Assembly (NCBI GenBank): GCA_010093685.1
Contig: MU006220.1
Span: 837,502-901,501 of the forward strand
Origin: Ophiobolus disseminans
Lineage: Eukaryota; Ascomycota; Dothideomycetes; Pleosporales; Phaeosphaeriaceae
Direction: 5' to 3'
Length of the DNA: 64,000 nucleotides
Shown: positions 10,885 through 22,413 of the stretch, piece by piece
Numbering within the stretch: the first letter of the stretch is position 1
Layout of the letters: the number at the start of each line of letters is the position of its first letter
Notes under the pieces: model-generated
The model's database searches: none
The model's input: only the letters and a program-made list of their open reading frames with translations
Told to the model about the DNA's origin: nothing
Position numbers and translations under genes: made by a program

Positions 10885-13800
10885 GGAGTGCGGTTAGGGG
10901 GACGGTGAGGTGTGAAGTTTCTCTCGGACATGGTGTTTTTCTGTGGGAATTAATACATCGTGAGTGATTGCTGTGGAATCGTGTGTTTGAACTTGGCCGT
11001 GGAGTTTCATTGTTGTTGATGTGGGTTGATGGGTTGGGTTGGTTTGCTTCGATTTATTTGTGGTTTATGTTGAAAGAGTCATGGGATAGGTGCAGTGTCT
11101 CACTTCATTCATTGTTGTTAAGTGTATTGCCTGTGGGGTAAGCAAGAAGAAGAAGCAGCAGCTGTGGAGAATAGACTTCTGGAAGTGCATCCTACAATTG
11201 TGCGCATTGTTACAAGAGGTCTTTGGTGACAACGTTGACCTGCGAGAATCTTAGGGTCATGTTCCTGCTTGCAAAACACTGAAAACAGAGACGAGTTCGC
11301 GCGGAAACTTTAGGAGAAAGGAATTGAAATTCGTGCAAAACTCTACCATTCGCATTGTCCAAGCTACCACCGCAAAGACAGAGTTTGATAGTTGAGTTTT
11401 ATGAGGCGTCCTCGTCGATTTGTGTTTAGTGGCGCCTCAATAGTCGTGGCGCATCTGGCCACGGTAAAGTCCTTCGCGGCCATTTGTATGCAAGCCCTCA
11501 CTTTCTTTTGCGGCCCATCGTCCGTCAAGGTCAAAGCTCTTGGATGCGCCAGAGCCAGGACATCGGGAGCAGTGACAGCGGCCATGCCGGCGCTGCTGAG
11601 GCACCAGCCATATCGTGGACAGTGCAAACCGTGGGCGGGTCCAGAACACAAAAGTGAGGAATCCAAAAAGACGGTATCGAGACATCTGAGAATAAAAACA
11701 ATGGCTGAGGTCTTGCGCGCTCCCATGCTGATATTTGGCATCCAATCAAAAACATACAGAGTATGTTGTACCCGGGCGCGCAGCGATGATCCTGGCGGGT
11801 AATCTGTCGCCCTTGCATGTCCCGCGATCTGGGTACAAACACCTACCTATATAAGCAGATTGATGCCGTGGTTCGTGTGTTGAAACAATAGATCATGATC
11901 CTCCCATGGCTCTCCTGTCGATAAACGCGGCCGGTTGACGCACTTTTGCGATGCGGGAGCAACGAGATTCGAAGATGTGAGGCGCGCAAACAAACCAGTT
12001 CCTTTTTGCATCCAGAACGGCGAGGATGGTACACGACAGCAGTAAGGCTGAACACACGAAGACCTGTCGTGTTACATGTCAAACTATGGACTCGGCGACG
12101 AGCTCCGCGCAGACGATGGCGTATCTAGCTGTAGCATGAGTTGTCGAGCCAGAAGACTCAAAGGTTGAGCTAAACGACTACGCGGCGCCGTGGGCAAAGT
12201 TTGCCGGGGGTTGAGGGGGTTGATAGCTCGAACGCCACCTTGAAGGCGGCGTCCTCAATTTTGATGTTTAATTTCCCGGTCCAAGCTTCAAGTCCAATCG
12301 CGATCCCAGCGGGCTATTCCGACGCGTGCTAAGGAAGGTGCTCAAGCGAGTTACCAATCGCCAATGCATCGGAGCCGTGCGGGGATCCTGGGCTTTCAAC
12401 CTGGCATTATCCCAAGGAGAATGCCGAACCTCAAAGTGAGGGTTCACGATGATCATGTTTTGGGGTTGACTCGCATGCCGAAGGCTAATGGCAAGTCATG
12501 TCTTGCAGCTAGCAAGCGGACAAGACACGCAGTATCTGAAACCCTCGCGGCCGTTTAGTGCAGTGACTGCCCGGCAAATCGTGGGCTCCAACGCTTTTCT
12601 TAGTCAAGCGCCACAAATGGTTCGGCTGCATAGTGAATCTGCTCCAGCTGAGAGGCCCAGCGTTCGGGCTAGCAGGTGGCTCCCACCACGGCTTGGTTTG
12701 ACATGCTGGGTTGTTGAATCAGCGCCCACACCATCTGTGCTCTGAGGCACAGTAGTCGTTCGGCGGTTGAGTGGAATAGGTAGCGCATGTGAAGAACATG
12801 TCGGCGGCTCGACTTTGACCTTTTCATACGCCGTCCGCGTGCTGGATCAAACTGCGGACTGCGGCGGTGTCAAAATGACCTCGCTCATTATCGGCAAGGT
12901 ACAGTTGATAGCACTTACTGCATCGTCCCAAAATACGACGCGGCACCCCGAGGGGTAGCGGGTCGGAGATTTGTGCTCTCGAGCTGAAGACTGTGAAGAC
13001 GATTGGTAGGGACGTGTTCGGTGCCGTGAAGGCGCATCTCAATTCCCATGTCGCGCTGTCGCCTGCATCTTCCAGATGCGGCAGTGAATTGCTTTTGCCG
13101 TTGCGGCATAAGATGGACAAATTGACAGGTCGCACAGGCTGCCGGATCATCCCTTCATGTGCATGCTTGCTGCGAGTGAATGGCGCGGTTGGTGAAATAG
13201 AGTTCGATCCAGGAGCGAGAGTTGGGTAGCTCGTGAAAGGGACTATCGCAAATTTTGGCCTACATCAGTACCTACATCAGTGACGATGTTTGGAAATCAA
13301 ACGCCCCCTGCGCCAATCAAAACACTGCCGTACGCTGATTGGCGGACGCTGGGTATGCCGGCAGAAGGCATGCAAGGATCATCGCCAACCTTGCACTCAA
13401 CATCAAATCCGCTTGTGGCTGTCTGAGAGGACGTCACCATGCGTGGATGCATGTATCTCTGCTGCTGCCAAAACATGTTTTCCATGTCTGCTTTGGAACA
13501 ATGCGTGCCGTCTCCACCACGCTTGCGAGCGTTGGACAAGTCGTTGGGGTGCCGTGTCTGCAGCGTTCTAATTTCCTTAAACACCGGTTGATCAGGAGCA
13601 AAAGGGAAGAGATTTGCAATAGCAGAGCAACGCCAGGCCGCTTGCGGGAAAGATGATCGGCGCACATCCTGCCCAGATTGCCGAGCTCAATGCAAGCCAG
13701 CGTCGGCGATACGAGCGGGTCTCTGCTCCACCGCATGCACGCGGCAGACGTGCAGCTGGCGTCTGTGTAGGCTGCCCTCAATTCTGTGCTGGCATTTGCA

Positions 13801-14309
13801 TGGCACAGTCCATCAAACGCACGTCTAATAATGTCGAGTCCTGGTGCGGGGCGCGGCTGCCAATTCGGCGACCTCGAGGATCCCATGTGTAACCCGATGC
13901 GTGACGTCCACGCTGCATGGCCCGTTCGAGCAGGCGCGACTTGATGCTCTTTACCATGGCGTGTACATATATCTAGCCTGCTCATTTCCTCTCCTAGTCC
14001 ACCGATGTGACTTTCGCCTGGACTACCTTTCTGTCCCCGTGACTTTTCCGCTGTGGCAGCAGCTACCACACTCACCTACCCAACTAGCCTCGCCGCCACC
14101 TGTCGATAGTCGAGCTCGCGTGGCTGCATCTGTTCAACTTCATCTTCACTTCTTGTCGTCCGTGCCCGTCACTTCGTTAGCGCCACTTGCAAACGGCTGC
14201 TCCTTCTTCACTTCGACGCTGTCACAGCTTTTCTTCCATCACTACCTCGCCTTGTTTACAACGCACCTCCCTCCTCCATACCACTCCATCCTCGCTCACG
14301 ACTGCCAAA
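10885..14309. other. Gene-poor 3.4-kb interval upstream of the RGS gene
   Basis: No recognisable gene. The longest frame (13434-14075, minus, 213 codons) has unstructured composition with scattered Cys and no domain, and overlaps open frames on the other strand. A short direct repeat, CCTACATCAGT, occurs twice at about 13259-13281. The last ~300 bp are CT-rich and look like a fungal promoter and 5' leader. Confidence 0.5.
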
Positions 14310-15769
14310 ATGGTGTACCCGTTGACGTATCGTCGCCCCGAGCGTGTTCCTCGTCCTTCCTCCTCATCCTCCATCTCTGGCGAGACCAAGCAACGCTCAA
14401 TCCATGACTCTATCCGTTCGGGCAGCAGCGGCACGTCCCATGGTATTCCAGAAGCGCTCTCTTTCGACCGCATCATCGCTGGCGGCGTGTGCCCTGTAAG
14501 CCAGTTACCGCTCGACCGTCTTGAAAGAGTGCCAGTTGCTGACCGCCCCACCAGCCATGCACTCTGCGCGACTTCATGAACTTTCTCAAGTACATTGAGC
14601 TGTCCGCCGAGAACCTGCAATTCTTCCTCTGGTTCCGCGACTACAGCAAGCGCTTCAATGAGCTGCCCGAGAGCGAGAAGGCTCTGTCACCTATCTGGAT
14701 CGACGACAAGACCAACGGCGAGGCTAGGACTGGTCCCAAGGCCATGACCCGTGACGCCGCAGGCATCCTCAAGGGCACTGACTTTGCGAGCGAAGGAACC
14801 ATCTCCGAGTCTGAGAAAGCCGCTAGCAATCCGTTCTTCACCCCGCCCCGAACGCCTAACAGCGTGGAGCGCGGAGGACAGTCTTTCGACACCTACGAGG
14901 ACAGCTCTATGGGCGGCCGAGTTGACCACACCAAGCGCGCTGATGGAGCCTTTGATAGCGTCGGCCTGAAGTGGAAGCCTCGTAAGTTCTACCTCGAACC
15001 TTGTCTCACAGGAAGCACACACTAACACTCGGCAGTGACCATTCAGCCTTACCGCGAGGAGATCAACCGCATCATCTCCATCTACATTGCTGATGGCGGC
15101 TCGCGACAGCTGAATTTGTCGTCCAAGGAACGCACCGCCCTTCTTCATGCGCTCCAGAACACAACCAACCCTTCTGCCTTCAAGGACGTCATGTCGACTG
15201 TCGAGTGGTCGCTTCGTTGCCAGGCCCACCCCAACTTCATTCGCTGGACCATTTGCAACGGCAACCGCCCTCGTGTTGTCTTCGCTCGCGGTCTGGGCAT
15301 TGGTGGTATCGTCGCAGGTCTCATCACTGCCGTCGTCCTCACCCTCAGCAATGCCGGTCGCGCTTGGCGAGTCATGGCCCTCATCGGCTTCTTTATCGGT
15401 ATCTCGACCTTGATCGCCGCCTGGAAGGGCATGTGCGTTGTCCTCCACGGCATGCACCACCGTCACCTGCGCCCTTGGGAACTCTTCACGTCCGACGACG
15501 AGCCACAGGGCTTCGACCCCAAGACCGACTCCGTGGACACTATTAGCTCGCACTCTTCAAGCAACTCGTGGGAGGACGAGCCATGGGTGGCCAAGTACGA
15601 GCATCGCAATGTCGTGCGCAAGATCTTCGATCGCGAGGTGTGGATTCAGGAGCCTGCTCTTCGCCAGATCCAGGACACCATCTTCATCCAAGCGATCCTC
15701 GGCGCGCTCATCATATCCGCTGTCGCAGTGGGTATCTTCTGCGCCATTCCAAAGGGCAACTACTTTTAG
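14310..15769 (+). CDS. RGS-domain protein with C-terminal membrane helices (RAX1-like)
   Basis: About 448 aa in three exons: 14310-14495, 14555-14981 and 15036-15769. A Ser-rich N-terminus precedes an RGS fold: SFDRIIAGG, CTLRDFMNFLKYIE, AENLQFFLWFRDY, then after an insert the closing helix of EWSLRCQAHPNFIRW. The domain is split by a ~75-residue disordered insert with FFTPPRTP. The C-terminal half has two closely spaced helices (GLGIGGIVAGLITAVVLTLS and MALIGFFIGISTLIAAW) and a last one, TIFIQAILGALIISAVAVGI. An RGS domain followed by three helices is the layout of yeast Rax1 and its filamentous homologues, which act in polarity and G-protein signalling at the plasma membrane. GAP activity is inferred only. 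Confidence 0.88.
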
Positions 15770-16962
15770 TACGTACGTATTGCACACTCCCAGCCACTCC
15801 CGCGTTGGCGGCGTGAATCTGCCAAGGTGTCATGCGCTCTCTCGTTTCATTTGTCAAATCTTCTTCGATACCCTCGGTACATGTTTGTATCTTTGCCACG
15901 ACAGCCGAAGCAGTGGTAATATTTTGCGAAGGGAAAGGTGTTATGTGGCGTATTGGAAAGGGGTCCCCCTCCATAGTTATGGGGAATATGGCATTCGGAA
16001 TTTGGAAATGTACGCAAAGTACTGCGATATGAGAGGACAGAAGTCCTTAATACAATTGAGGTTGAATTCAAAGTACCGACTGTGGCACGTTTCATATGAC
16101 TCTCGGGCAAACACGCCGGCTGCTGACTCAAGCAATGTATGCTCGCCTTGTCCATAAATCCGACTTGCGATGCGCCTTGCCGCCCTGCTTACCCCACCCA
16201 TGATGACCAAAGCAGAGGGTAGTGTACTGCGCAGAGTGAGGTATACTGACCGGCTATGCGGCTTTGTCAGGTGAGGCGCGATTGCGTGGCTGTGCATACG
16301 TGCACGGACGGACCTCTGTGATGGTTTACCGCTCTTCCGGAGAGTGCCGGGTGATGAAGTCGATTAAATTGTGAAGAGAATAGGTCACAGAAGCATCACT
16401 TGTATGGGCGCATAGCTCTGGGTACAACGACTGAGGTCTGAGACGTTGGGATTGTAAGCGCTGTTGAGTCGTGCGGCGTAACACGAAAGACGTGGTTGGT
16501 TCTAAGTGTTGTGCAGAGAAGTCTTTCTATGGCATGGATAGTAGAGGTGCTAGCCTATTGATATGTGTGAGCATGAAGGTCAGATCACACCATGGACGAC
16601 GACCAAGACTCCCACAGTCAGCATTGTGAGGCTCAAATGATGTGCGAACTGGCGGTCTGCACTAGAGGGCGGGCAAGCCAGGGTCCCAGAAGCGTTACCG
16701 AATGCGGTAGGGCGTGGAGCGAGAAGTGCATGGGAAGGCGCGAGCGGCAACCGTCAAGGCTGTCTGGCGTCACCACGCTGCACTCGCACACTCCATTATG
16801 TCCGTGATACCCGCCCCGCTATGTAGAGGCACGTTCCCTGCCCTGCTCTCCTACTCCTTAAGACACAGCAAACCGCCATAGACAATCGCTCACGACCAAT
16901 GCGCCCGATACAATTGGCCGCTGTCTCACCTGCTCGCCTGACCTGTCACATTTCACACGCAC
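15770..16962. other. Intergenic region
   Basis: About 1.2 kb between two plus-strand genes. No supported gene; short frames on both strands show no known domain. The last ~100 bp are promoter-like leader of the next gene. Confidence 0.5.
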
Positions 16963-19743
16963 ATGTCTTCGGCCAACTACGAGAGCCGCTACACTCAACA
17001 CCCGCGGAATGATTCGTACTACGCGCGATACCGCGATACAGACATGAGGGACACGAATCCGTATTCATACCCTTCATCCTACCGCTCCTCCTACGAGCCC
17101 CGCGCTCCCCCACTTCCACGTCGATCTGCCGCACCCCCGCAGCCGCAGTACCGCTCCCATACCCGCAAGCCAACATGGCCGCCCGCGCCGAGCGCAGAAG
17201 ATGAGCGTCTGGCCCTGAGGAAGGAAGTTCGGCCATCAACAAGTCCATACGCTGGAGAGGGCGAGCCGCCAGTCAACACGCGGGGCACCGTCGACCAGGA
17301 AGCATTGCTGGAGGACATTGAGCAACCCGACGACCTTCGATACGTGCTCGTCTCAGACCCCAGCACCGATGGCTCTACACGTAGACCCAGTAGGGTCAGA
17401 GACGGCCGGCGGAAGAGCTTCGCCGAGCGGGGCAACATGGCACACATCAAGACCGACGTCGAGGACCCGCCCATATTTACTGAGCGCGTGTCGACGCCAT
17501 ACGCATATACGAAGCTTCAGAGGGAGTCAACAGCCCCGGGCCGCGCAGAGTTCCTGTCGCCAGAGCCACTCACGCCCCCCAGATCCGGCCCCCGCCGAGA
17601 CACGTGGGACACGCCGCGAGACCAGCACGTGCAACCGCCGCGACCGAGCCCTGCCTACAACCGTCACGACCCCGTTTCTCGTCCATCGCCGGCCACGAAG
17701 AATGACATGTTCGATGACTCAGACATCGAGCCCGAGGACACGACACACCTTCGCACCGCCGAGAGGAAGCCGGCAAGATACAGCTTCGTGAAGAGCGATC
17801 TGCAGAAGGAGGATCTACGCACGAATCTCTACAATAGCGAGCCGAAGCCGAAGACTGCATCACGTCGACGGGATTCTGGACAACGCGCTCCCCCGACCTT
17901 CCGCAGACACGAGTCGTCCAGCTCAGCCAAGGACAGCCCATACGCTGAATCGCCGCGCTCCTCGACGTCCTCTCTCAACAGCGGCACTCGCAAGTCAAAA
18001 CCCGCTCCAGTCGAGACAGGCTACTACAGCAGCTCTCGCACGCCCTCAAGACCCAGCTCGCCCCTGCAGAGAGCACCCTCGCCAAAGCTTCCGTCTCGAC
18101 TCCGCGAATCTCCCGAGAGTTCTCGACCGTCATCGAGAGGGCACACCAGGCCAGCTTCGCCCTTGGCTTTCTCCACAACCGTGCGCCCTCCTTCTCCTAG
18201 TCGCGTCCCAGTGACCGATGCCGACTGGCACTCGACATACCCGCCTGTCACTACCCGTGACAGGTCAAGGCCGCCGTCCCGAGTCGGCAGGCATGAGACC
18301 ATGCCCGTTCCATATCCTCGTATCGGTGTACAGAGCCCCTCGCCAGCAAGACCTCCTATGACTGGTGGTAGTCTACCATACCCTGTCGATGATCGGCCCC
18401 TGGACGTCTTCATGCCCTCGGAAGCGCAATACCAGTTCGACCACTCCTCAATAACGTCACCACGCCAATCCTACCCAGACTCGCCGCGAGTTGCATCGTC
18501 ACCAATGCCCGGCTCGCCACGCCTGAGAGACGAAACGTACCGAGCAAAAGATAGCCTTGCAATGCCGGACGAGCCATCTCGCACACGGAGGACAAGATCG
18601 GCTAGTGTTCGTTCACAAGCCAGTGTGGACGGTCGACGTGAGGAGCTCGCCAGACCTACCAAACTCGATTTAGACAAGCCCCTTCCATCATGTCCGAGAC
18701 CCATGCCAACCACAAAGTACGATGACTGGTACAATCTACGGGGATACCGCAACTTCGACATCTGCCCGAGTTGCTTCGACGGCGTTTTCGCCAACACTCC
18801 GTTCGATGTGAACTTCTCGCAAAAGCGCTTGGGAGAGCGGCCATCCGAGCGGTTCTGCGATTTCAGCAGTCCGTGGATTCGCCTGGCCTGGCTCCTCACT
18901 ATCAAGCAGCGACGCCCATCACTCGAGTTAATCTACAAACTAGCTGACGTTATGGATACCGAGAGACCTTGTCCTGGAGATCGAGAGCTTAGCAGTGACT
19001 GGGTGACGTGGTACGGCGTACCGGACCAGCGAGACGGCGTTCACGTGGCCAACTTTGCAATCTGTTCGTGTGATAAAAAGATGATTGAGGCTTTGCTACC
19101 GACAATGCGAAATTGTTTCACGAGGCTACCCAGCACATACTCAGCTGGCCTCCTCGAGAAGTACATGTGCAGCCTTCGCACCAGCTCCCGCCGCTTTCCA
19201 AAGTACCTCGATCTCCTCGTCGAACTCGAGACCGAAGCCCAGGATTTGAGCCAGCGCCCCGACATTAATCGCTTCGTGCAGCTAGCGCGTGACAACGCCT
19301 TCAAAGGGGAGTGCGGCAAAGACAAAGCTTACTTCCGCAAACCGTGGCACTTCATTCCCATACTCCCCGAATTCACCGTCTGCGAAGAATGCTACGACGA
19401 GATTGTCTGGCCCGCCCTGCAGTCTAAGTCGTCGCCCTCCAATATCCCGCGCTTGTTCAACAAAGCCATCCAACTCGTCCCCGGCGAAGATTCAGACGTT
19501 GGATCGAGCTGTTGCCTGTACAGCCCGCGCATGCGTAAGACCTTTGAGACGGCTGTTAGGGAGGATGATTTCACCTATCTGAAGCGCAAGGTGCTGGAGA
19601 GGAAGAAGGCGGAAACTAAGCGTGCGAGGGAGCGAAAGCATCTTGTGGGTTGGATGAGCGGGCTTGAGAGAGGGGGTGGACAGTGGGAGAGGGCGAAGGG
19701 GGAGTTGAAGGGCTTGGATCGCGAGTGGGCTGGTTGGGAGTAG
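16963..19743 (+). CDS. Large disordered protein with a conserved Cys-rich C-terminal domain
   Basis: A single-exon 926-aa frame. Residues 1-560 are low-complexity, rich in Arg, Ser and Pro with many SPxR and RPSS motifs, indicating a disordered and probably phosphorylated region. Residues ~580-880 form a folded domain: YDDWYNLRGYRNFDICPSC begins it and a CDFSSPWIRLAWLLT helix follows. Further on are CSCDKKM, RRFPKYLDLLVELE, the paired CEECYDEIVWPAL and SSCCLYSPRMRKTF. CPSC, CSC and CEEC pairs suggest zinc binding. The last ~50 residues are a basic helix (RKVLERKKAETKRARERKH). The architecture is a recurrent uncharacterised one in filamentous ascomycetes, often loosely labelled an SR-related matrix protein. 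No enzymatic function is evident. Confidence 0.85.
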   Translation: MSSANYESRYTQHPRNDSYYARYRDTDMRDTNPYSYPSSYRSSYEPRAPPLPRRSAAPPQPQYRSHTRKPTWPPAPSAEDERLALRKEVRPSTSPYAGEGEPPVNTRGTVDQEALLEDIEQPDDLRYVLVSDPSTDGSTRRPSRVRDGRRKSFAERGNMAHIKTDVEDPPIFTERVSTPYAYTKLQRESTAPGRAEFLSPEPLTPPRSGPRRDTWDTPRDQHVQPPRPSPAYNRHDPVSRPSPATKNDMFDDSDIEPEDTTHLRTAERKPARYSFVKSDLQKEDLRTNLYNSEPKPKTASRRRDSGQRAPPTFRRHESSSSAKDSPYAESPRSSTSSLNSGTRKSKPAPVETGYYSSSRTPSRPSSPLQRAPSPKLPSRLRESPESSRPSSRGHTRPASPLAFSTTVRPPSPSRVPVTDADWHSTYPPVTTRDRSRPPSRVGRHETMPVPYPRIGVQSPSPARPPMTGGSLPYPVDDRPLDVFMPSEAQYQFDHSSITSPRQSYPDSPRVASSPMPGSPRLRDETYRAKDSLAMPDEPSRTRRTRSASVRSQASVDGRREELARPTKLDLDKPLPSCPRPMPTTKYDDWYNLRGYRNFDICPSCFDGVFANTPFDVNFSQKRLGERPSERFCDFSSPWIRLAWLLTIKQRRPSLELIYKLADVMDTERPCPGDRELSSDWVTWYGVPDQRDGVHVANFAICSCDKKMIEALLPTMRNCFTRLPSTYSAGLLEKYMCSLRTSSRRFPKYLDLLVELETEAQDLSQRPDINRFVQLARDNAFKGECGKDKAYFRKPWHFIPILPEFTVCEECYDEIVWPALQSKSSPSNIPRLFNKAIQLVPGEDSDVGSSCCLYSPRMRKTFETAVREDDFTYLKRKVLERKKAETKRARERKHLVGWMSGLERGGGQWERAKGELKGLDREWAGWE

Positions 19744-19940
19744 AGTTCTTTGCGGAGGAGGATTGTGGGGATGTATAAGTATTCACTGTAGGGCTCGTAG
19801 AAGAAAAAGCTTTATTATTTCCATAGTTGATGTGAGGTTGGACAGTCTCTCAGATGTGCAATGGATGTCGGAAGGTCAATCCTATCCTTGCTCTCATATA
19901 TTTTCATTTTCTCTTCCACGTCCAATTACGCATCTCCACC

Positions 19941-20228
19941 TCAACCGAACAACTCCGCCAATTTCTCCTTCATTTCTCCCAGCCGCTGCTCCGCATCTAC
20001 ACCGCCCTTCTGTCTCTTCTTCTCCTCTGCTAGCGCCTGCTCCAGTAACTCAATCTCATATTCGCGCTCACTGAGGCGGTTCTTCAAGTCTGTTATCCCA
20101 GACACCAGCGCCTTGACGCGTGCCTCCAGCGTCTCCACACGTTCTTCGAGCTCCTCCTTTTCACCGGTAAGCCATTGTACATCTGTGTCGTGTTCGTCGT
20201 CGTTGATGTAGAATTCCCTGAGGAGCAC
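19941..20228 (-). CDS. Coiled-coil protein unit 1 of a tandem family
   Basis: A 95-codon frame, almost entirely heptad-like: GEKEELEERVETLEARVKAL, then LSEREYEIELLEQALAEEKK, ending MKEKLAELFG. In the same frame just upstream, TAIARLGTDLDVLL aligns with the equivalent segment of units 2-4, but it is cut off by a TAA near 20265. The first exon is therefore either spliced differently or broken. The end pattern (E/R)xM-K-(E/K)-x-(L/M)-AE-(I/L) recurs in units 2 and 3. Function unknown; perhaps a short structural coiled coil. May be a truncated copy. Confidence 0.4.
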   Translation of the reverse strand: MLLREFYINDDEHDTDVQWLTGEKEELEERVETLEARVKALVSGITDLKNRLSEREYEIELLEQALAEEKKRQKGGVDAEQRLGEMKEKLAELFG

Positions 20229-20319
20229 GTCGAGATCAGTGCCGAGGCGGGCGATGGCGGTTTAGAGGGGGTTGATGGATGGCTTTCTGGGGGTCTGCCT
20301 GGTGTCAGTGGGGGGATAC

Positions 20320-20975
20320 TCAGGTACAATGGAAACGCGCGTACTTTGTTGATAGCGCCGCGAGCAAGTCTCGAGGTCGCGGTCGCTGCGCTTTCGGTTG
20401 GTTTCTGAGTGGGCCACGTCCGCCCACCAAGTCCACCATCTCAGCAATCTTCTTCTTCGTCTCTTCTAGCCGTTTCTCTGCACTATTGTTGCTCTTTCTT
20501 GTCGTCTTCTTTTCCGCCAAGCTCTGCTCTAGAATCTCAATCTTAAGCTTATATTTCCCCTCTCGTTCCTCCAGCTCGCGGTTCTCCACTCCAAATCCAC
20601 CAACCTTGTCCTCAAGCGCACTCTTCTCCGCCTTTAGCCTTGCGATGCGATCGTCCTGCCATTTGCGCTGCATGACTAGGTCGTCTTTCTCCGCTAAGGT
20701 CTGTCCTCTCTGTCTTGCGGTCGGTACACTGGTCCTTGTGGAAGGTGTCTCTGTCTGCGACTTGGGCGCGGAGGGTGTCGAGTTCGAACCCGAGGCGGAC
20801 GAGGGTCTCTTTGATGAGGGGTTTGCGCTCCTTGGTTGAGGCCTAAATGGGGATCTTGGGTTAGATTTGGGGTGTTGGGTGCATAGAGAGTTGAGGCGTA
20901 CTTTGGCGATACCGTCGTGAACGGCCAGTGAGGTGATAGCATGCTTTCGAGCTTTTGCTCCAGTGCGCGGTATCG
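20320..20975 (-). pseudogene. Coiled-coil unit 2 of the tandem family (partly decayed or multi-exon)
   Basis: The downstream part reads LAEKDDLVMQRKWQDDRIAR, continues through KLKIEILEQSLAEKK and reaches LEETKKKIAEMV, matching units 1 and 3. An upstream piece reads KPLIKETLVRLGFELDTLRA, preceded across a good intron (GTACGCC to CATTTAG, about 20843-20899) by AITSLAVHDGIAK. The two halves lie in different frames with no convincing intron between them. A frame-shifting mutation or an unrecognised splice is likely. The frame also runs past the usual family stop (DLVGGRGPLRNQ). Confidence 0.4.
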
Positions 20976-21361
20976 TAGAGGTGGGCGGAGGGTGTTCTGG
21001 GGGACGTGTAACGTGGGCGAGACGGAAAGTATTGGCGGTTGGTGAGTGGAGACGAGGAGTGAGTGACAGGTATCAGCGAAACCACTGATGACTAACAGAA
21101 GATTGTATGTTTTGCTGGGTAGAATGGAGCAGACATGTGAAAGCATGTCCGTACGTAAGTATCTTGTGTCACTTTGGATGCGCTTCATGCGCTCAAGCAC
21201 CTGATTGTACTTATCTCTAACGTTTCCTCTCATTTGGTAGAAATAAACCCCAGGTCCTTTGTCGATACTCCAAGCATCAATCAGCCGACCGGAACGAGCC
21301 TTCACTCCTGATCTTTCCAGACATATAGGTCAGCTAGCCTCCATTTCCCTCCACCAAATCT

Positions 21362-21718
21362 CTACTCCAAGATCTCAGCCATCCGCTTCTTCATCCTCTC
21401 TAACTGCCTCTTCACATCCTTGCTTTCCCTCTCCCTCGCCCTTTCCCTAGCAAGCATGCGCTCCAGCACACTTATCCTGTGTCCCTGCCTCTCGACCTTT
21501 TTCTCCGACTCGTTCTTCTCAAACGCCAGTATCTCAGCATCGTGGGCCAGCTGGTCCATGTCCGTTTGCTTCGCAGACAACTGGAGCTTGTGCTCAGCGA
21601 CGACGGTGCTGCGCTGGGTTTCTAGCTCGGCGGCGAGGCTGGTGAGGGTGTGGCTTATGAGGGATGTTGCAGCTGAGATCTGGAGGACTCTTGGGGTGGA
21701 CTTTGAGCGGGTGCCCAT
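21362..21718 (-). CDS. Coiled-coil protein unit 3 of a tandem family
   Basis: The cleanest member: a 118-codon frame starting MGTRSKSTPRVLQISAATSL. It passes through LTSLAAELETQRSTV and a long heptad region (FEKNESEKKVERQGHRISVL, RMLARERARERESKDVKRQL), and stops after MKKRMAEILE. No signal peptide, membrane span or Cys pattern is present. The segment SLAAELETQRSTV is the counterpart of RLGFELDTLRAQV (unit 2) and RLGTDLDVLL (unit 1). An upstream exon is possible because open frame continues 5' of the Met. The role is unknown. Confidence 0.5.
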   Translation of the reverse strand: MGTRSKSTPRVLQISAATSLISHTLTSLAAELETQRSTVVAEHKLQLSAKQTDMDQLAHDAEILAFEKNESEKKVERQGHRISVLERMLARERARERESKDVKRQLERMKKRMAEILE

Positions 21719-22158
21719 GGAAGTGGCAGGTGAATCTGCTGCGAGTTTTCGGGAGAGTTGATGGTTTGACTTTGGCCATTGGTTGTGATGGTGGTGTAGG
21801 CTGTTGGGCTCTAGGTATTCGTTTTTGACTAACAGATACTTAGGTATGTTGGAGATAGTGAGGTTTGCGTAAGACGTAGGGTATGATGTTGAGTGAGTGA
21901 GTGAGATATAGCTGTGTCTAAGAGGACGACGGGTGAGTGGCGGTGATGGTTGGGAGAAGGTGAGAGGGTGACATCGCGAGACAGATGGTGAGTGAGAACA
22001 CTTGTCGAGAGATGATGATGTAACATGAATGCATTGACATAAAAGAGTTGATAGTGTGTTCAATCTGCCCTGGACAGTATTATGATGTTCAAACACCGTG
22101 TTTGGACCACCCGCCACATTTTGTGGCGATATGAATGCACGCAACAACATCTCCCTTC

Positions 22159-22277
22159 ACATACGACCATAGGATCTTGAAACTAGCGCTTCCCGTTCGC
22201 TCAGCGGTACTCAAGCAGGATACCGGCGGATTAGTAGTCAGGTGGGTGACCACTGGCGAATACCCGCTGTTGTATGA
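22159..22277 (+). rRNA. 5S ribosomal RNA gene
   Basis: A 119-bp match to fungal 5S rRNA: start ACATACGACCATAGG, core TTCCCGTTCGCTCAGC, the internal control region with TTAGTAGT and GTGGGTGACCAC (about 22229-22253), and the end CTGTTGTATG. Helix I pairs 22160-22167 with 22269-22276. Helix II has an unusual sequence but still pairs fully: 22172-22179 (GGATCTTG) with 22216-22224 (CAGGATACC), leaving one bulged A. Preserved pairing argues for a functional gene rather than a dead copy. A T-rich stretch follows for Pol III termination. Single dispersed 5S genes are usual in filamentous ascomycetes. Confidence 0.88.
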
Positions 22278-22413
22278 TTTTGTCGAATTTTGCTGAATTT
22301 TTGCTTGTGTTACGTAACTACCTAGCTTGTGGTGTTTAGCAACAAGGGCCGTTCTTTTTGCACGGCGCACTGGGGACATTACAACTGATAGGATTGCATG
22401 CTTACGGAGACAA

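Noticed and set aside
13434..14075. A 213-codon minus-strand frame
   Set aside because: Composition is irregular with scattered Cys and no recognisable fold; it covers the RGS gene's upstream region.
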